Part shown: piece after piece, positions 43,680 to 55,852 of the stretch
Layout: every line of letters starts with the position of its first letter
Numbering within the stretch: position 1 is the first letter of the stretch
Origin: Pristionchus mayeri
Taxonomy: Eukaryota > Nematoda > Chromadorea > Rhabditida > Neodiplogasteridae
NCBI GenBank assembly: GCA_036245805.1
Contig: BTRK01000001.1
Coordinates: 6,944,001-7,008,000 of the forward strand
DNA length: 64,000 nt
Direction of reading: 5' to 3'
Notes under the pieces: generated by a model
Told to the model about the DNA's origin: nothing
Database searches by the model: none
What the model saw: the letters and a program-made list of their open reading frames with translations, nothing else
Translations under genes and position numbers: made by a program

Positions 43680-46430
43680 TCCGAACTAGAGCCATGCTAC
43701 TGCAAACCAACCTTCGAACTCATCTTTAGTAGGGTGCTGAGTCTGATCTATCTCTGGCTCCTCTTCCTTCTGTGCAGCAGCTGCTGCAAATTCGAATAAA
43801 AAATGTTGGAGAATAATAAAAAAATAATTTTAAAAATGTTGGTACCGTGAGGCATCAGGAGCTTTGCCTGCGCACGAGCGCGTTTTTTCTCCTGAACATT
43901 GACGACGAGCGTGTAATGGTCGAAGGTTTTCGCCTAGGAAATTTGATTAAACTTCCAAATCAACATATTTTTTCTTTGGCATCGCGCATGCTATATTGAG
44001 CAGAAATTACAGCGCGGTGGTAATCAAGTTCTTTCAACAAACATACTTCAATTCTTTCATATTAATTATTACGAACTGAAGCATAGCGATGATTTATAGC
44101 TCACTTTGAACAGATGGAAGAAGGTGGTGAGATGGGCGTACTACTCAAAGGCATTCTCGAAATTGAGATTGCACCATTTGCAACGCGTCTGCAATTTCTA
44201 GTCAAAATGGCTGAAATTTTCATAAACAATCTACTTTTCAAGGATGTTGTCTTATTCAATACTTATCTCGGCACCGATCACGAACCTGCGCGTCTCCGAT
44301 CTGCATGTGCAGTTGCTGCAGCAACAAATCAGCATGATTCTGCAGCGCCTCGATGCAATTTTCGGCTAGTTCGGCGTTGGACAAATTGTGTTTTTGCTTC
44401 AACTGCTCGAATAGTTCTTCTCCCACGAACTCGTTTCCAATTGGTCGAAACTTTCGATTCCCCGGATCCACGAACGGCGATCTGACATTGCACGAATCTT
44501 AGCCAGCCATACTGTTAATCATCAATAATTCACTGTCAAGTGGTACAATTTTGGGCACTTCATGAATTACAGGGCCATCTCCTCCTGTCATATTCCTCAA
44601 TCATTTACAAATATTCATCCTTTATTTCCGGTCACATAACCCGTCAGGGGAGGAGAGGAGAGGGAAATCGAACTTATGATTCAAATGACTGCGTGAATAA
44701 TAATAACTGAGGAGAACCCACTTTGATTGCTGGGCGTTCAGTTCCTTCCATTCCTCTTCATACATTCTGAAAACAGTTGGTTTGTTTATTTGTTTGAAGT
44801 CCATTCCACGCTATTTTATCAAAATTACTACCTCGAGTTAGCAAAGATATAAGCTTATTCAATTGCCTAGTTTCATACTTCAGGTTAGAGTAAAATAACA
44901 AATATAAATAAACTGACTTATTAACTCTCTTTGCTCCGACCATCATTCCCATCAGTTTATTCGACTTCTAGAAGGTCTTAGATGAATTCTTCGTCTGGCA
45001 AATGAGTGAATTACTCTTTTTTCACGAATCTCTTGCATCCAAATTTCGGCTAGCATAATAAAGTGAATGAAAGAAACCTCGGAGATATGCTGGGGACTGG
45101 ACATGTGCATGAATGTGTGACGAGAAGAGAAAATGAATCGATCGCAGAAAGAGCAGAAGAGATACTGTAATAAAACTCAAATAGCCGTTGTCACGACTAA
45201 TTTCTGATTGTGAAAGTGATTCTTCAATTACTTAAAAGCATAAACACAAACATGTTTCATGTCGATTTTTCGTTCCAACTCTTTGAATACGAGCTCTTTC
45301 TGATCCGTTTCCAACTTTGAGAAGTCAGCCCCTTCAATTATACAATCAAGTACGATGAATTTTGAAACTGATTATCGAATTTAAACCAAATAATATAACA
45401 GCAATCACCAATTCGAGAAATGTAATCCATCTGCGCTACAGTCAAGTGAGCTTCTTTAGTTCGGAAGAAATCGCAGATTTCCAGATAAGTGTCGGCAAAT
45501 CTCTCAACGCGAAATCCCTCAGCTTTCACACTGAGCGATTGAATTCCCTGCAAACCGACCATATCCTCATAAATCATTTTTTGGTACATCCGTTTACTAT
45601 TAGTAAATTCATCCTTCTACGGGTTACGGAAACTACGTACACCAAACAAAATGCAAAAACAAGTGTTCTGAGAGGCGTTATATGTGTCCTCGAAAGGGCT
45701 GACCAGACGATTTTCGAAATGAATAAATAAAAACTAACTGTTACATAATTATAATAATAAAAAATGGGGGTGACAAAACGAAAACCGATAAAACGGAAAC
45801 AAATCACAGCTCCGACCGGATTAAACTTAGGGACTTTCTAGTTGTTGAATTGTTACCAGTATGAGCTCCACTACATTTCGATATATAAATATTGTCACCA
45901 GGCGATATTGAGTTTTACTCCAAATCAACGACCCGGGGTTCATGGAATGTCGATTTCCATGACCCCCTATACGTTGAAACTCAATATCGCCTGGTGACAA
46001 GATTTATATAATGAAATGTAGTGGAGCTCATACTGGTAACAATGCAACAAGTCGCAAGTCTCTAAGCAGCATCCCGTAGTGTTATATCGAGGGATGCCCT
46101 CCCCTCTATTACCGTAATCGTCAGACGCCTTATGCCGTCTTCCCCTACCTTGTATTCCTCACGTAGGCAAGTCCTTCCCTTCTTCTCGCTATTCACATGG
46201 CGGGTAGATCACTGACCCCGCCGCCCCTCTCTCTCCCCCCTCTTCCCATCGCAGTCTCTGACTATCTTCTCTAGTGGGATGTGACTCCCTCTCTTGTTCT
46301 ATTATCTGTAGATAAAGTCTCCTTCCCTCTATGCTCATGGAGTTGGGACAGGGCAACTATACAACATTGGCGATCAATACTCACGAGTAAGATTGCCTGT
46401 TCCCGTTCGTTCTCGTTTTCGTAATCGGTA

Positions 46431-46595
46431 GTAGCCGATTTGAGTTAGAAAGGGTAGCAGCCCGATCTCTCTCTCTCTCTCTGCTTTGTGTCGGTAGTAG
46501 CCGATCACATTAGCCATCGTTCTAAGTAACTCTGGATTGGTAGTGGCCGGTCGCAGCAGTTAGCGTAAACTCGCCACTGGTAGTTGCCAGTAAAC
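46431..46595 (+). other. Leader hairpin series in element 2
   Basis: Four GGTAGTnGCC hairpins in the same order as in element 1, with stems AATCGG/CCGATT, TCGG/CCGA, TTGG/CCGG and ACTGG/CCAGT. Confidence 0.5.
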
Positions 46596-47244
46596 GTAGT
46601 CCCTGCGGTAATCGATTGATGGATCGTAAGTACGCGTGCCATAGGGATGGTCGAGCCGAGCGAGAGCGAGTGGAATGATGACGATGAAAAATTAAGGGGC
46701 AGTGAGATAGATGCGAAGTTGCGTGCGACGAAACACGAAGAGAGAACGAATGAGCTAGGGACGAGATCAAAGATCAAACGAAGGACAGTCGAGCGTTGAG
46801 ATAAGAGAAGAGAAGAGTCCATAAGGACTGCATGCAAGAAGCATAAGGCTCACGAGATTCCGAAAGACCGAAAGAGGACTCGAAAGAGGAGAATGGACGG
46901 GAAGACGTGACATTTCCTCTTCTTAGCCATCACTCTGAGGTGCAGTAGGATGATGCGAGGTGAACAAATGCAGGTCCAAATGGAAAGCAGAGACCAGTGA
47001 AGCTAGAGAGCCAAGGTGCGTGCACAGTTTGAATGGAGTTGAAGGTTCCTAAGAGGAAGGAACTACTCCAGATAGATCGTGTGAATGTTGCTGATGAGTA
47101 CCAATAGCCCCGATAGATTGTTGGACGATCTTCGGGAGACACAAGGGCCAGATCGATCGTGATGAATGTGAATGAAATTTCATACGATGTTGGGGTCTGA
47201 GACTATTGTGAATGATATACGGTAGAAACCGGAGCAGCCTGTAG

Positions 47245-47915
47245 TAGCGACTCACCTTTTTGGGGTCGCTAGAGAGAACGGAGTTGAAGGTTCCTTAGGT
47301 AGAGGAACTACTCCAGATTGAGGGTACGAATGAAGTGAAGGTTACAGTAGCTCCGATTGAGTGTTTGGATGATCTTCGAGGAGATGCCAAGAGAGCTGAA
47401 AGAGTGCCAAAGAGCTGAACTTCGGAAAGACTCCCGGGAGCCGGATCGATTGTATTGAATAAAAATTTCATACTAATTGATTAAGCCTAGTGCGACTGGT
47501 ATTTGAGGTACCGTATGACGGTTGCGGCGACTGACCTGTTGGGGTTGTCAGAGGAAGACAGAGTAGTGATTGACCAAATGTGAGGGATCACTAGCAGTCG
47601 ACCGATATTGTAACTGCCCAAGGAATAGCGACTGACCAAGTAAGGGGTCGCTGTAGAGAGAAGTGATTGACCACAGGAAGGGATCACTAGCAGTTGACTG
47701 AGATTGGGACTGCCGATGGAACTGGCAACTGACCTAGTTAAGGGGTCGTTCGTGAACTTTCCGACGAGGATGTCGGCCGAGAAACTAGTGATTGACCTAG
47801 CAGAGGGATCACTAGAGGAAGCAGCAGTTGACCTACGTTTGGGACTGCCCGAGAGAACGGTGATTGACCAGGATAAGGGATCACTCGTCGTATCAGTGAC
47901 TGATCATTGCGATGG
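47245..47915 (+). repeat. Hairpin array in element 2, kept although the frame is lost
   Basis: At least ten units of the TGACC...GGG hairpin. Examples are TAGCGAC/GTCGCTA at 47245-47271, AGTGAT/ATCACT at 47565-47592, then GCAGT/ACTGC, AGCGAC/GTCGCT, AGTGAT/ATCACT and GCAGT/ACTGC, CTAGTGAT/ATCACTAG near 47785-47815, GCAGT/ACTGC and GTGAT/ATCAC at about 47861-47885. Spacing is less regular than in element 1 and stops or shifts interrupt any frame. One unit, GGCAAC/GTCGTT, has a mismatch. Confidence 0.75.
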
Positions 47916-48399
47916 TCTGCAAGATCAGGTGTGCGCGTAGCACGGATGCCTGTGGCTAATAAGTCGTGACGTTGTCGTTTGGCAAGGCGCATAGCACGGA
48001 TCCTGTGGCTAATAAGTCGTTGCTGTGAGCGGAGCCCAGTGATAGTACTGAGTGAATAAATCCAGAGGAAAGAGCTGGTGGCGCTGAGTGGCCGTGAGTG
48101 CACAGCGTCGTGGCCTGAAATGACCACACCCGACGGGGAGTCACGTTGAGTCTCGTGATTTCTGAAAGAAAGCGAGAAATCGGAATCGTCTCCTGGAATG
48201 GAACGTCAGTTGAGAAGGCATGAAAGTGCATGGAAGGAATCGGAACACACGCTGGTGTTGTTCGAGAAGTGTGAAGTATGAACACAGGTGGTTGACAAGG
48301 TCGACCCTGTGGTTAAGGAAATATCCTGAATGTGTATTATGAAGGATAGTGAGATCCTTTCGAGGATGATGTCCATGATGTGTCATGCACACTCGCAAC

Positions 48400-48505
48400 G
48401 GAAATCTACATCGCGTTCATGTGCAACGGCATCTTCATCGTGTCCAAGTGCAACGGCATCTGCATCGAGTTCGAGTGTGCATCTACGAGGGCGTCTACAC
48501 GAGTT
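48400..48505 (+). repeat. 27-nt direct repeats in the 3' part of element 2
   Basis: AAGTGCAACGGCATCT-type segments repeat with a 27-nt step; a related, shorter version is in element 1 at 41050-41125. Confidence 0.5.
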
Positions 48506-49113
48506 TCGTCGAGTCTCGCAGTGCAACGTCGAAGAAATAACGAGCCCACAGAAGTAGTGGAGAACGACAGAAAGACACTCAGAATGAGTCCCACTGACCA
48601 ATATTTCTTCAAACGTGGCCCCATTGTTTTCGTACCACAGTTCTACTGTTATTGATCAGATTCAAGTTAGAATCTTGGAGGGAGGTGTTATATCGAGGGA
48701 TGCCCTCCCCTCTATTACCGTAATCGTCAGACGCCTTATGCCGTCTTCCCCTACCTTGTATTCCTCACGTAGGCAAGTAATTCCCTTCTTCTCGCTATTC
48801 ACATCGTAGATAAAGCTATTCACATCGTAGATTCTATTATCTGTAGATAAAGTCTCCTTCCCTCTATGCTCATGGAGTTGGGACAGGGCAACTATACAAC
48901 ACGTAGGATAAGCGATTTGTCTCCGTTTTGTCGGTTTTCGTTTTGTCACCCCCCCCCCTAAAAAATATATCAACGAACAGAACCTATTTGATAGCTTGTA
49001 TTCCCTGGTCTTCTTGAACCGACTCCTGATCTTCTTTAATCCAATTCTTATCGAAAGGAACAGCATCATCGAAGCTGAACGGAACGCCCTTCTCCAGGTT
49101 TCGTTGGGCTAAA

Positions 49114-50407
49114 AACATATGAGAGGAATCGCGAGAGAATCGACTACTCGGCGGCAGTGAAAATCAAAATCAACCAATCCCTCTTCAAATTTGACACAAA
49201 GTATTTCAAATGATGCTCTTTCAAACTGCGTCGTCAGAATTTTGATAACTATCGTCATCTTCGAGATTCTGAAGGCCAAACATGGTACTATCACTTTTCG
49301 GAAGTCAAATCGGGCTCATTTAATTAATCATAACATCTTTTAAATTAAAGATAGAAGGTCGTTCTTTGCTTAGAATGAAAGCAGAGATCCAGGGCTACAA
49401 CTTTCATGTTGACCGTGCCATTCCAAGTGCACGCTCCTGTGCGGGGCGGTCGGTCGGACTAAAAATGTCGAAATTTTTCAAATCGGAAAAACCCACAAAA
49501 GTTATTATGCGGAAGTTATAGTCCCTATAGGTGACTAACTTTTCGCCAAAAATCAGACAAATCGTGAAGATAAAAAAGGGGGGCGCACTTTAGTAGGGTG
49601 GTCCCAAAATGGGTTCCAGACAGAGAAACTTCCAAAAGTGTAATTGGCTGTTCCTACACTACTTGGAAGGGATGTTCCTACGCTACTTGGAACCGATTTA
49701 GTGCAATTGCACCCATCCCATAGGTTGTTGAAGGTAAAAATATTGATTTTCTAATTTGACGGCATACTGTAGTTTTTGGCCATTTACAGTGTTACGACAA
49801 TTGGGAAACAACTTGAAATGTTGTTTTGGATGATTATGGATGTATTTGAGCCCGATAGCAGCCAATTACACTTTTGGAAGTTTCTCTGTCTGGAACCCAT
49901 TTTGGGACCACCCTACTAAAGTGCGCCCCCTTTTTTTCCATCTTCACGATTTGTCTGATTTTTGGCGAAAAGTTAGTCACCTATAGGGACTATAACTTCC
50001 GCATAATAACTTTTGTGGGTTTTTCCGATTTGAAAAATTTCGACATTTTTAGTCCGATCGACCGCCCCGCACAGGAGCGTGCACTTGGAATGACACGGTC
50101 AACATGAAAGTTGTAGCCCTGGATCTCCGCTTTCATTGTAACCAAAGAACGGCCTTCTATCTTTAATTTAAAAGATGTTATGATTAATTAAATGAGCCCG
50201 ATTTGACTTCCGAAAAGTGATAGTACCATGTTTGGCCTTCAGAATCTCGAAGATGACGACAGTTATCAAAATTCTGACGACGCAGTTTGAAAGAGCATCA
50301 TTTGAAATACTTTGTGCGAAATTTGTAGAGCGAGTGTTTCATTTTGAATTTCACTGCCGCCTACCCCCCTAAAATGGTCGATTCTCTCGCGATTCCTCTC
50401 ATATGTT
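49114..50407. mobile_element. 1294-bp palindromic element in gene I
   Basis: Ends AACATATGAGAGGAATCGCG and CGCGATTCCTCTCATATGTT are inverted repeats; the arms run about 600 bp each (for example CCCGCACAGGAGCGTGCAC and its complement) around a centre near 49760. No coding capacity. It separates the exons at 50585 and 49108 of gene I. Confidence 0.85.
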
Positions 50408-51725
50408 ATGCTGTTTCAAAGTAGCGTGTCACAAAATTGATATTGAATGCAAATTTTAAAAAATCATCAATATAACAAAAAAATCTTGAAATCGCTACCT
50501 TAAAAGAATTTCAAATTATGCCTTTCTCTGTTTTATCCAAATATTTCATAATTATTAATATAAAATTGAATATAAAATGCCCACCATATGTGAGGAACGG
50601 AGTATCACCATCAGGCTCCTCTCCCTCCTTCACGAACTGAAATATTGCCCAGTGAATCGCACTTCAGTCACAGAAATTGTAATTTACTCAAACTCACACA
50701 GAAAGGGGTGGAGTCATCGGCAAGCTTTTGCATGCACATATCCAGAAGTTTGCGCTCAGTGATGGGACCCCTGGAAATGGAATACATATCTCACCGTTTT
50801 GCAAACTGTCTAGGCTCGTTTCGTTCTAACGACTTTCGAGAACTCAACTCGGATATCTGAATTAGTTTTAAATTTTTCCAGAAAAAAATATACACCATTC
50901 GTTTAAATGTTTAAACAAATCAAAAAGAACAACTTACTGAGTAACACCATGCTCGTCCTTGAAGAAGATGCGCCGAGTATCTCCAGATTCTTCAGAACTC
51001 ATTCTGAGAAAATATTCAACAAAAAATCGAAAAAACAAATTATCTCAGATAACAAAGCGATTCATTTACGCTTCTCATAAAAAGCGGACAATCAATTCCA
51101 TTAATCTTTACGCAACACCGGACAAAAATGTAACAACTCAACATTTCCGGACCATAAAAACAGATATATTCGATTAGTGGTAGTGGTAAATATATGATGA
51201 AATCAATAATTGGATTGATAATTATATCTATGGAAGAAAAACTTATTGAATTTTTATCGAGGAAAGGTAGGATAATAGTAGACTCAATATAGAGCAACAT
51301 AACGAAAGTAGGATCAATAATAATAAACAAGATGAATTAGATAAAGAAAGATAAAAATATTCGTCATGATTGGATAAAGAGTCACGTTTTGCATATTCAT
51401 AGGTAAAGCGATGAAATGTTTGTCGTTCATCTGGAAGTTCCATCAGTAGACTCTGGCTACTCCTCCAACTCTGCTGAAAATGAAAAAAATAAGTTCACAA
51501 ATTAGGAAGACTATAATCAGCAACTGCTTCTCCTCCTCTGCAGAGGTGGCCGAACATAAGGAAATACTAGTTTAAAAGGCAAAGTTAAAGCATACTTGAG
51601 AGTACTCACAACACAGAAAGTCATATAAATAATACTACACATATATCGAATTTTTATAAGAACCTAATGGTTTGGATTTTCGGTATCGGAAATGTTGTTC
51701 GCGTGCCCCAAAGATTAAAATTAAT

Positions 51726-54700
51726 CTAACCTTCGGGATCAAGATTGGGCAACTCGGGCTCTGGATCCACATTATTCTGTGCAGCAGCCGCTGCAAATTA
51801 GGGGGAAACAACAGAATTATACCAGCAACAAAAAAGAGCCAAAAAAGTGCCGTACCTAGACGCCTCGCGGACTCCTCACACAGCGCACGCTCGATTCTAC
51901 TAAAGTGATAGTTGGCGACGAGCGTAAAATGGTCCCAGGGATGCGCCTGGAAAGAATGATATATAATTCAACCAGAAAAAGTTTCTAAATGGTGCCAAAC
52001 ACAATAAAATATAGTGCACAATAAAATATTAACAGCTTGCCTTGTTCAGATGGGAGACAGTGAGGAGATGAATACAATACTCCAGATAACCGGCAAAGAT
52101 GAGCTTGCACCGGAAGCAGCATGGCTGTAATTTCGAGCGACGAATGATTGCAATTTAAAAGGGGATGTTTTTACTAGTTTTCGTGTCCTCTCTCACAATC
52201 GTCGAACCTGTTCATCTCCGATCGCAGAGCGCAGATAATTCATCCAATATACATTGTTTCTCAGCTGCGAATTCACGTAATCCTCCGCAAGACCGGCGAT
52301 GGACAAATTTGGATTGCGTTGCTTCAACAGCCGAAATAGCGCGATTCCTTTTGCTTTCAATCTATCGACATTGACCGGCTCATTCAGAGGCCGACATCTG
52401 ACAATGTTTGTATTTCAGATAACGATACTGTTATAAGTCGAGACCAATAATGAGTAAACATTTGATACAAATATAAAAAAGTGAAAACCAACTTCTCCAG
52501 CTGTTTTGTCGAAAATTTCAGCTCGCCATCAAATATTCTGAAATAAATATGAAAATTCAGCATTCTTTCATTTTTTTGTCTTAAATTCATGCTGTGTTAT
52601 GCAAACTCTCATCTAAGAGATAGTAAACAATAAGGTGTATCTGTTAATGGTTTCATTAACAGAAATTTGAAATAAGCTACAATAAATTGTTAAACATTAA
52701 GGTACAAACTAACTGATAAATATTCCATGCTCCAACCATCATTGTCATTAGCGAATTGACCATAAGGAAGTGATGGGACTTAGAAATCGTCTGAAAAAAA
52801 ACTAAATTGTAAAAGCTAATTTGTAAAGTGCATACATAACCATTCAAAAGCCAATAAGCGCACTTCAAGGACTATACAGTACCAGTACGCAAACATCTTC
52901 GGAGGAGATTCGCAGTAGGGATTACAAAACGAACTTGCAAGCCGGCTTGGATGAGCCTCCAAGCTGGCTTCACCGTTCAAATTCCATGAAAATCAGTTTT
53001 GTCGTAACCAGTTCACAGGCTTGTGGTTTGTGTTTTGTTGTTCATTTAGTAACTAGCGAGGAACTACGTCACGCTAAGCGTTGCAAGGCTATCCTACGTC
53101 ACTCTACGGAACTGTTCCATGAAGCGCTCTTTCACCACGTGTTCTCCCCCTGTACAAAGCCTTGCAAGCCGTAAACAATTTGATTTCTAATTGACAGCTT
53201 TAGCCAGTCGGCCACGGAAATACAGGGTGCGGAGAAAGTATGGCAACAAATATTTAACCATGTATTTTCTTTCAAAACCATCGCACACTTTTGAAACGGT
53301 ACACATCATTTATCAGAGATAGTGGGAACATAACAACTAGAGGTTATTCGATTTTACCTCCGCTAGCCTTGATGACAGCCTTGAGACGAGAAGGAACTGA
53401 CTCGACGACGGCCCGAAGGTACTTCTTATCGATCTTGTCCCATGCCTTCTAAAGGGAGTTCTTGAGACTCTCCAGATTCAGGTGGCAGGTGGAGCAAGCA
53501 TCCTTCTCCAGAACCGACCACACTGGACAATCACTCTCGTGTTCTGACTATTGAAAGCCTGTTCCACCGTGAACATATTCTCATCCGAGTAGACAGTCGA
53601 GAGATGTTCGGCCCACACCAGAAGCTTCTTGCATCTCTTCACTCTCTTTTCCTGGTGAATGCGAGTCAGACCATGGCCTTTACGCATCTTGTAAGGGTAG
53701 GGCATGAGTCCAGAATGGACGATCTTGCGCACTGAATGCTCGTCAATACCGAGATCACGGGCCATCTTCCTCATAGATCGCTCGGGATTGCGTGCGACTC
53801 GCTTCTGCACAATTTTCTTGTTCTTGCGAGTGACAGCGGAGGAAGGTCTGCCCATTCTAGGACGGTCCTTAGTCGTGCCCAGCTCCATGAAAAGGCGGAT
53901 GGTCTTGAAAACGGTAGGACGGCAAACACGGAGTTTCTTCGTGATTGAACCAACGGTCTCGCCGGTGCTCCAAAGGTCAATAATTATTGGCGGAATTGGT
54001 GGGGTCGAACCATGACTACGGGAAAAATTTACGGTGCGCCTTGAATACACCGAATGATTAGGTAAAACCTGTTATAACATGTATTAACAGGTTTCCAGGA
54101 CTGATGAAATATTTGAGTTCAAACTTTGTTTCCATACTTTCTCCGCACCCTGTAGGTCAACAGGCGTTTCAAAATCATGATAAAATTAATAATTAATTAT
54201 TAAGCAACACCTCAAAATTTGAATTATGCGGATATATACAGCGCTGTAAATATATAGATACAAAGACCTTGAAGCTGTGATTGGGACTGGCCATGTGATT
54301 CAATTTCTGACGATAAGTGAACATGAATCGATCACAGAAAAAGCAGTAGAGATACTGTAAAAAAATATTTTAAAAACTCTTAGTTATAAAAAATATATTA
54401 TACCGTGTTTACGATGAGTTCCCGAACCAATTCATCGAATACAACCTTTTTCTGATCCACTGGCAACTTTATGAACTCGGTATCTGTAAACGTTTTACAA
54501 ATTAAAGTTTGCCGATTAAACAATGAACCATAAAATAAAAAAATCTATGACTCACCAAGTTCAGAAAAGTGATTGATCAGCCATTCAATCATCTCGGCTT
54601 TACCAGCTTGACATATTTTGCAGATGCCGAGATATACTTTGGCGAAATCAGTTAGGGATTTCAGATTGAGCATCAGAATACCCTGAAAACTGATATATAC

Positions 54701-55601
54701 AGATAAATGTACATTTGCGAAATATCGAAAAACGTATCATCTGAAAAATGACCGTAACGTGTTGCATGCACCGATGCAAAATTTCGGAGCACTCGAATGG
54801 TTTTTTTTTTGAAAAACAGATGAAAACTGCACAAACTGAACAATCAATTTTGCAATAACATTAAACAACAATGATATAGGACCATTTCGAGAGGGAGCAG
54901 GCTCAGATACACTTGACCATCAATCTCCATCGCGCAATCAGAAAATGAGTTGACCGGATTGCCCCTGCGATCGATCAGTTCGGCTGCAAATTAAATTGGT
55001 ATTGAACAACCACGTTATTGGCATTCTCCTGTCAATGATAATGCATGTTATTCCACAATGGATATTCACGAGCAATGAAGGAAATACTATCTAATTTATT
55101 CACTGGAGAGGAAATACTCTCCAGTGAATAAATTAGAACATGAACAATCCAAAATGCATACCGAATGTGGTAAATGGGGTTCCCTCATCAGGCTGAATGC
55201 CATCAGTCATGACCTGGAAAATATTTCTTGAAGCACATTTCATTGAGTGAGAGTTCAATGCACTCAGACTCACATAGAAAGGGGTCGAGTAGTCGAAAAG
55301 CGTCTTATTCTCCCAGGACTTCTCCAGTATCTCTTTCACAGTGAAGGGGCCACTGCAAATGAAAGAAATATTTCAAAATTAACAAACTCGTTAAGCATGG
55401 AACCGCGCTCGCAAAATCCGAGCACTCAACTCAAAATTAATTTTGAATTACATTTTGAAATTTTTAAGAAAAAATGAATATCCCATTCAATCGTCCAATA
55501 TATTATTGTAGATATATATTGAATCAAACCAAATCGAGAAAATCTTACGTAATCGCATTATTCTCCTTGTCCTTGAAGAAGATGCACTGATCATAGTTCA
55601 T
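51726..55601 (-). CDS. Two U1-type zinc-finger protein, family B gene J (complete)
   Basis: Thirteen exons: 55601-55549, 55352-55274, 55213-55162, 54983-54883, 54682-54556, 54483-54404, 54354-54268, 52790-52714, 52537-52493, 52397-52208, 52124-52041, 51946-51856 and 51790-51726. They sum to 1131 nt, 376 residues plus TAG, with every junction in phase. Start MNYDQCIFFKDKENN. Finger 1 is CFFCDRFMF...HMASPNH and finger 2 is CFRCKLIFA...HLLTVSH, both C-x2-C-x12-H-x5-H (U1/matrin type). Such fingers bind RNA or sit in nuclear RNP complexes; the role here is unknown. The middle is helical and charged; the tail is Ala- and acid-rich (AAAAQNNVDPEPE). One intron (after 52041) starts GCAAGC, a GC-AG intron. 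Intron 7 holds a Tc1-like element. The first three exons lie in the 3213-bp repeat. Confidence 0.85.
53223..54152. mobile_element. 930-bp Tc1-like element, internally deleted
   Basis: Ends CAGGGTGCGGAGAAAGTATG and its complement, flanked by TA (53221-53222, 54153-54154). It is inserted in intron 7 of gene J. Full Tc1 relatives are longer; the missing part corresponds to the middle of the catalytic domain. Confidence 0.88.
53356..54050 (-). pseudogene. Tc1-type transposase remnant
   Basis: From ATG 54050 the frame shows a helix-turn-helix region (DLWSTGETVGSITKKLRV), a GRPS hook-like motif (PRMGRPSSAVTRKNKK) and the start of the catalytic domain (VYSDENMFTVEQAFN). At about 53515 it jumps to the C-terminal part, which continues in another frame (HLNLESLKNSL, stop, KAWDKIDKKYLRAV..., ends 53356). 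The second and third catalytic acids are deleted, so it cannot be active. Confidence 0.85.
55090..55137. other. Perfect 21-bp hairpin, also at 58303-58350 and 61516-61563
   Basis: TCTAATTTATTCACTGGAGAG, loop GAAATA, then the exact complement. It sits 38 bp inside the left edge of each 3213-bp unit, next to the junction. Confidence 0.75.
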
Positions 55602-55852
55602 TCAAGAGGGATTAATTTAAGAAAACACAAATAGAAGTTATTTCCGGTATTAAAGCGATTCAAAAACGCTTCAAACAGCAACTAAATATACAATTATTTA
55701 CACACTTTATGCCGCATATGTTGCAGTAAATTATAACTTTCAGGCTAAGCACGTATACGTACTTATGGACTGAATGATATGAAAGCCAAGGTTTATACCA
55801 TAGCCAGGAATTCAGTGGATGATAACACTAGCAAATATTATGAAAGGGGAAC

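Larger units (their letters stand above)
46080..48901 (+). mobile_element. Degenerate gag-type LTR retrotransposon, element 2
   Basis: The 5' LTR 46080-46366 (287 bp) and the 3' LTR 48686-48901 (216 bp, internally changed) begin TGTTATATCGAGG and end CTATACAACA. CGTAG flanks both sides (46075-46079, 48902-48906). The leader and 3' part match element 1, but the gag frame is broken throughout. No zinc knuckle or protease motif is readable, and the longest relevant frame is 47704-47940. LTR length differs because of an internal deletion and a short GTAGAT duplication in the 3' copy. Confidence 0.85.
45766..48958. mobile_element. MITE copy c, split by LTR element 2
   Basis: Left terminus GGGGGTGACAAAACGAAAACC at 45766; right terminus GGTTTTCGTTTTGTCACCCCC ends at 48958. 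TAAAAAAT flanks both sides (45758-45765, 48959-48966), an 8-bp target duplication. Without the nested retrotransposon and its extra CGTAG the MITE is about 366 bp, with inner arms around GATATTGAGTTT (45910) and AAACTCAATATC (45977). It lies in an intron of gene I. Confidence 0.85.
43680..51002 (-). pseudogene. U1-type zinc-finger family B gene I, with nonsense codons and nested insertions
   Basis: Exons: 51002-50938 (MSSEESGDTRRIFFKDEHG), 50770-50698, 50636-50585, 49108-48984, 45547-45409, about 45332-45252, about 45168-45078 (zinc finger 1, CSFCDRFIF...HMSSPQH), about 44960-44915, about 44765-44720, about 44480-44283, about 44196-44111 (zinc finger 2, CKWCNLNFE...HLTTFFH), about 43930-43858 and about 43786-43683 (AAAAQKEEEPE...). 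Layout and phases match gene J. TAG closes the 48984 exon in frame (AIK then stop), which would leave about 104 residues, and another TAG lies inside finger 2 where gene J has Tyr. A 1.3-kb palindrome and a MITE holding an LTR element sit in its introns. Likely a pseudogene. Confidence 0.7.

Noticed and set aside
44114..44485. 123-codon plus-strand frame
   Set aside because: Antisense to the zinc-finger 2 and preceding exons of gene I.
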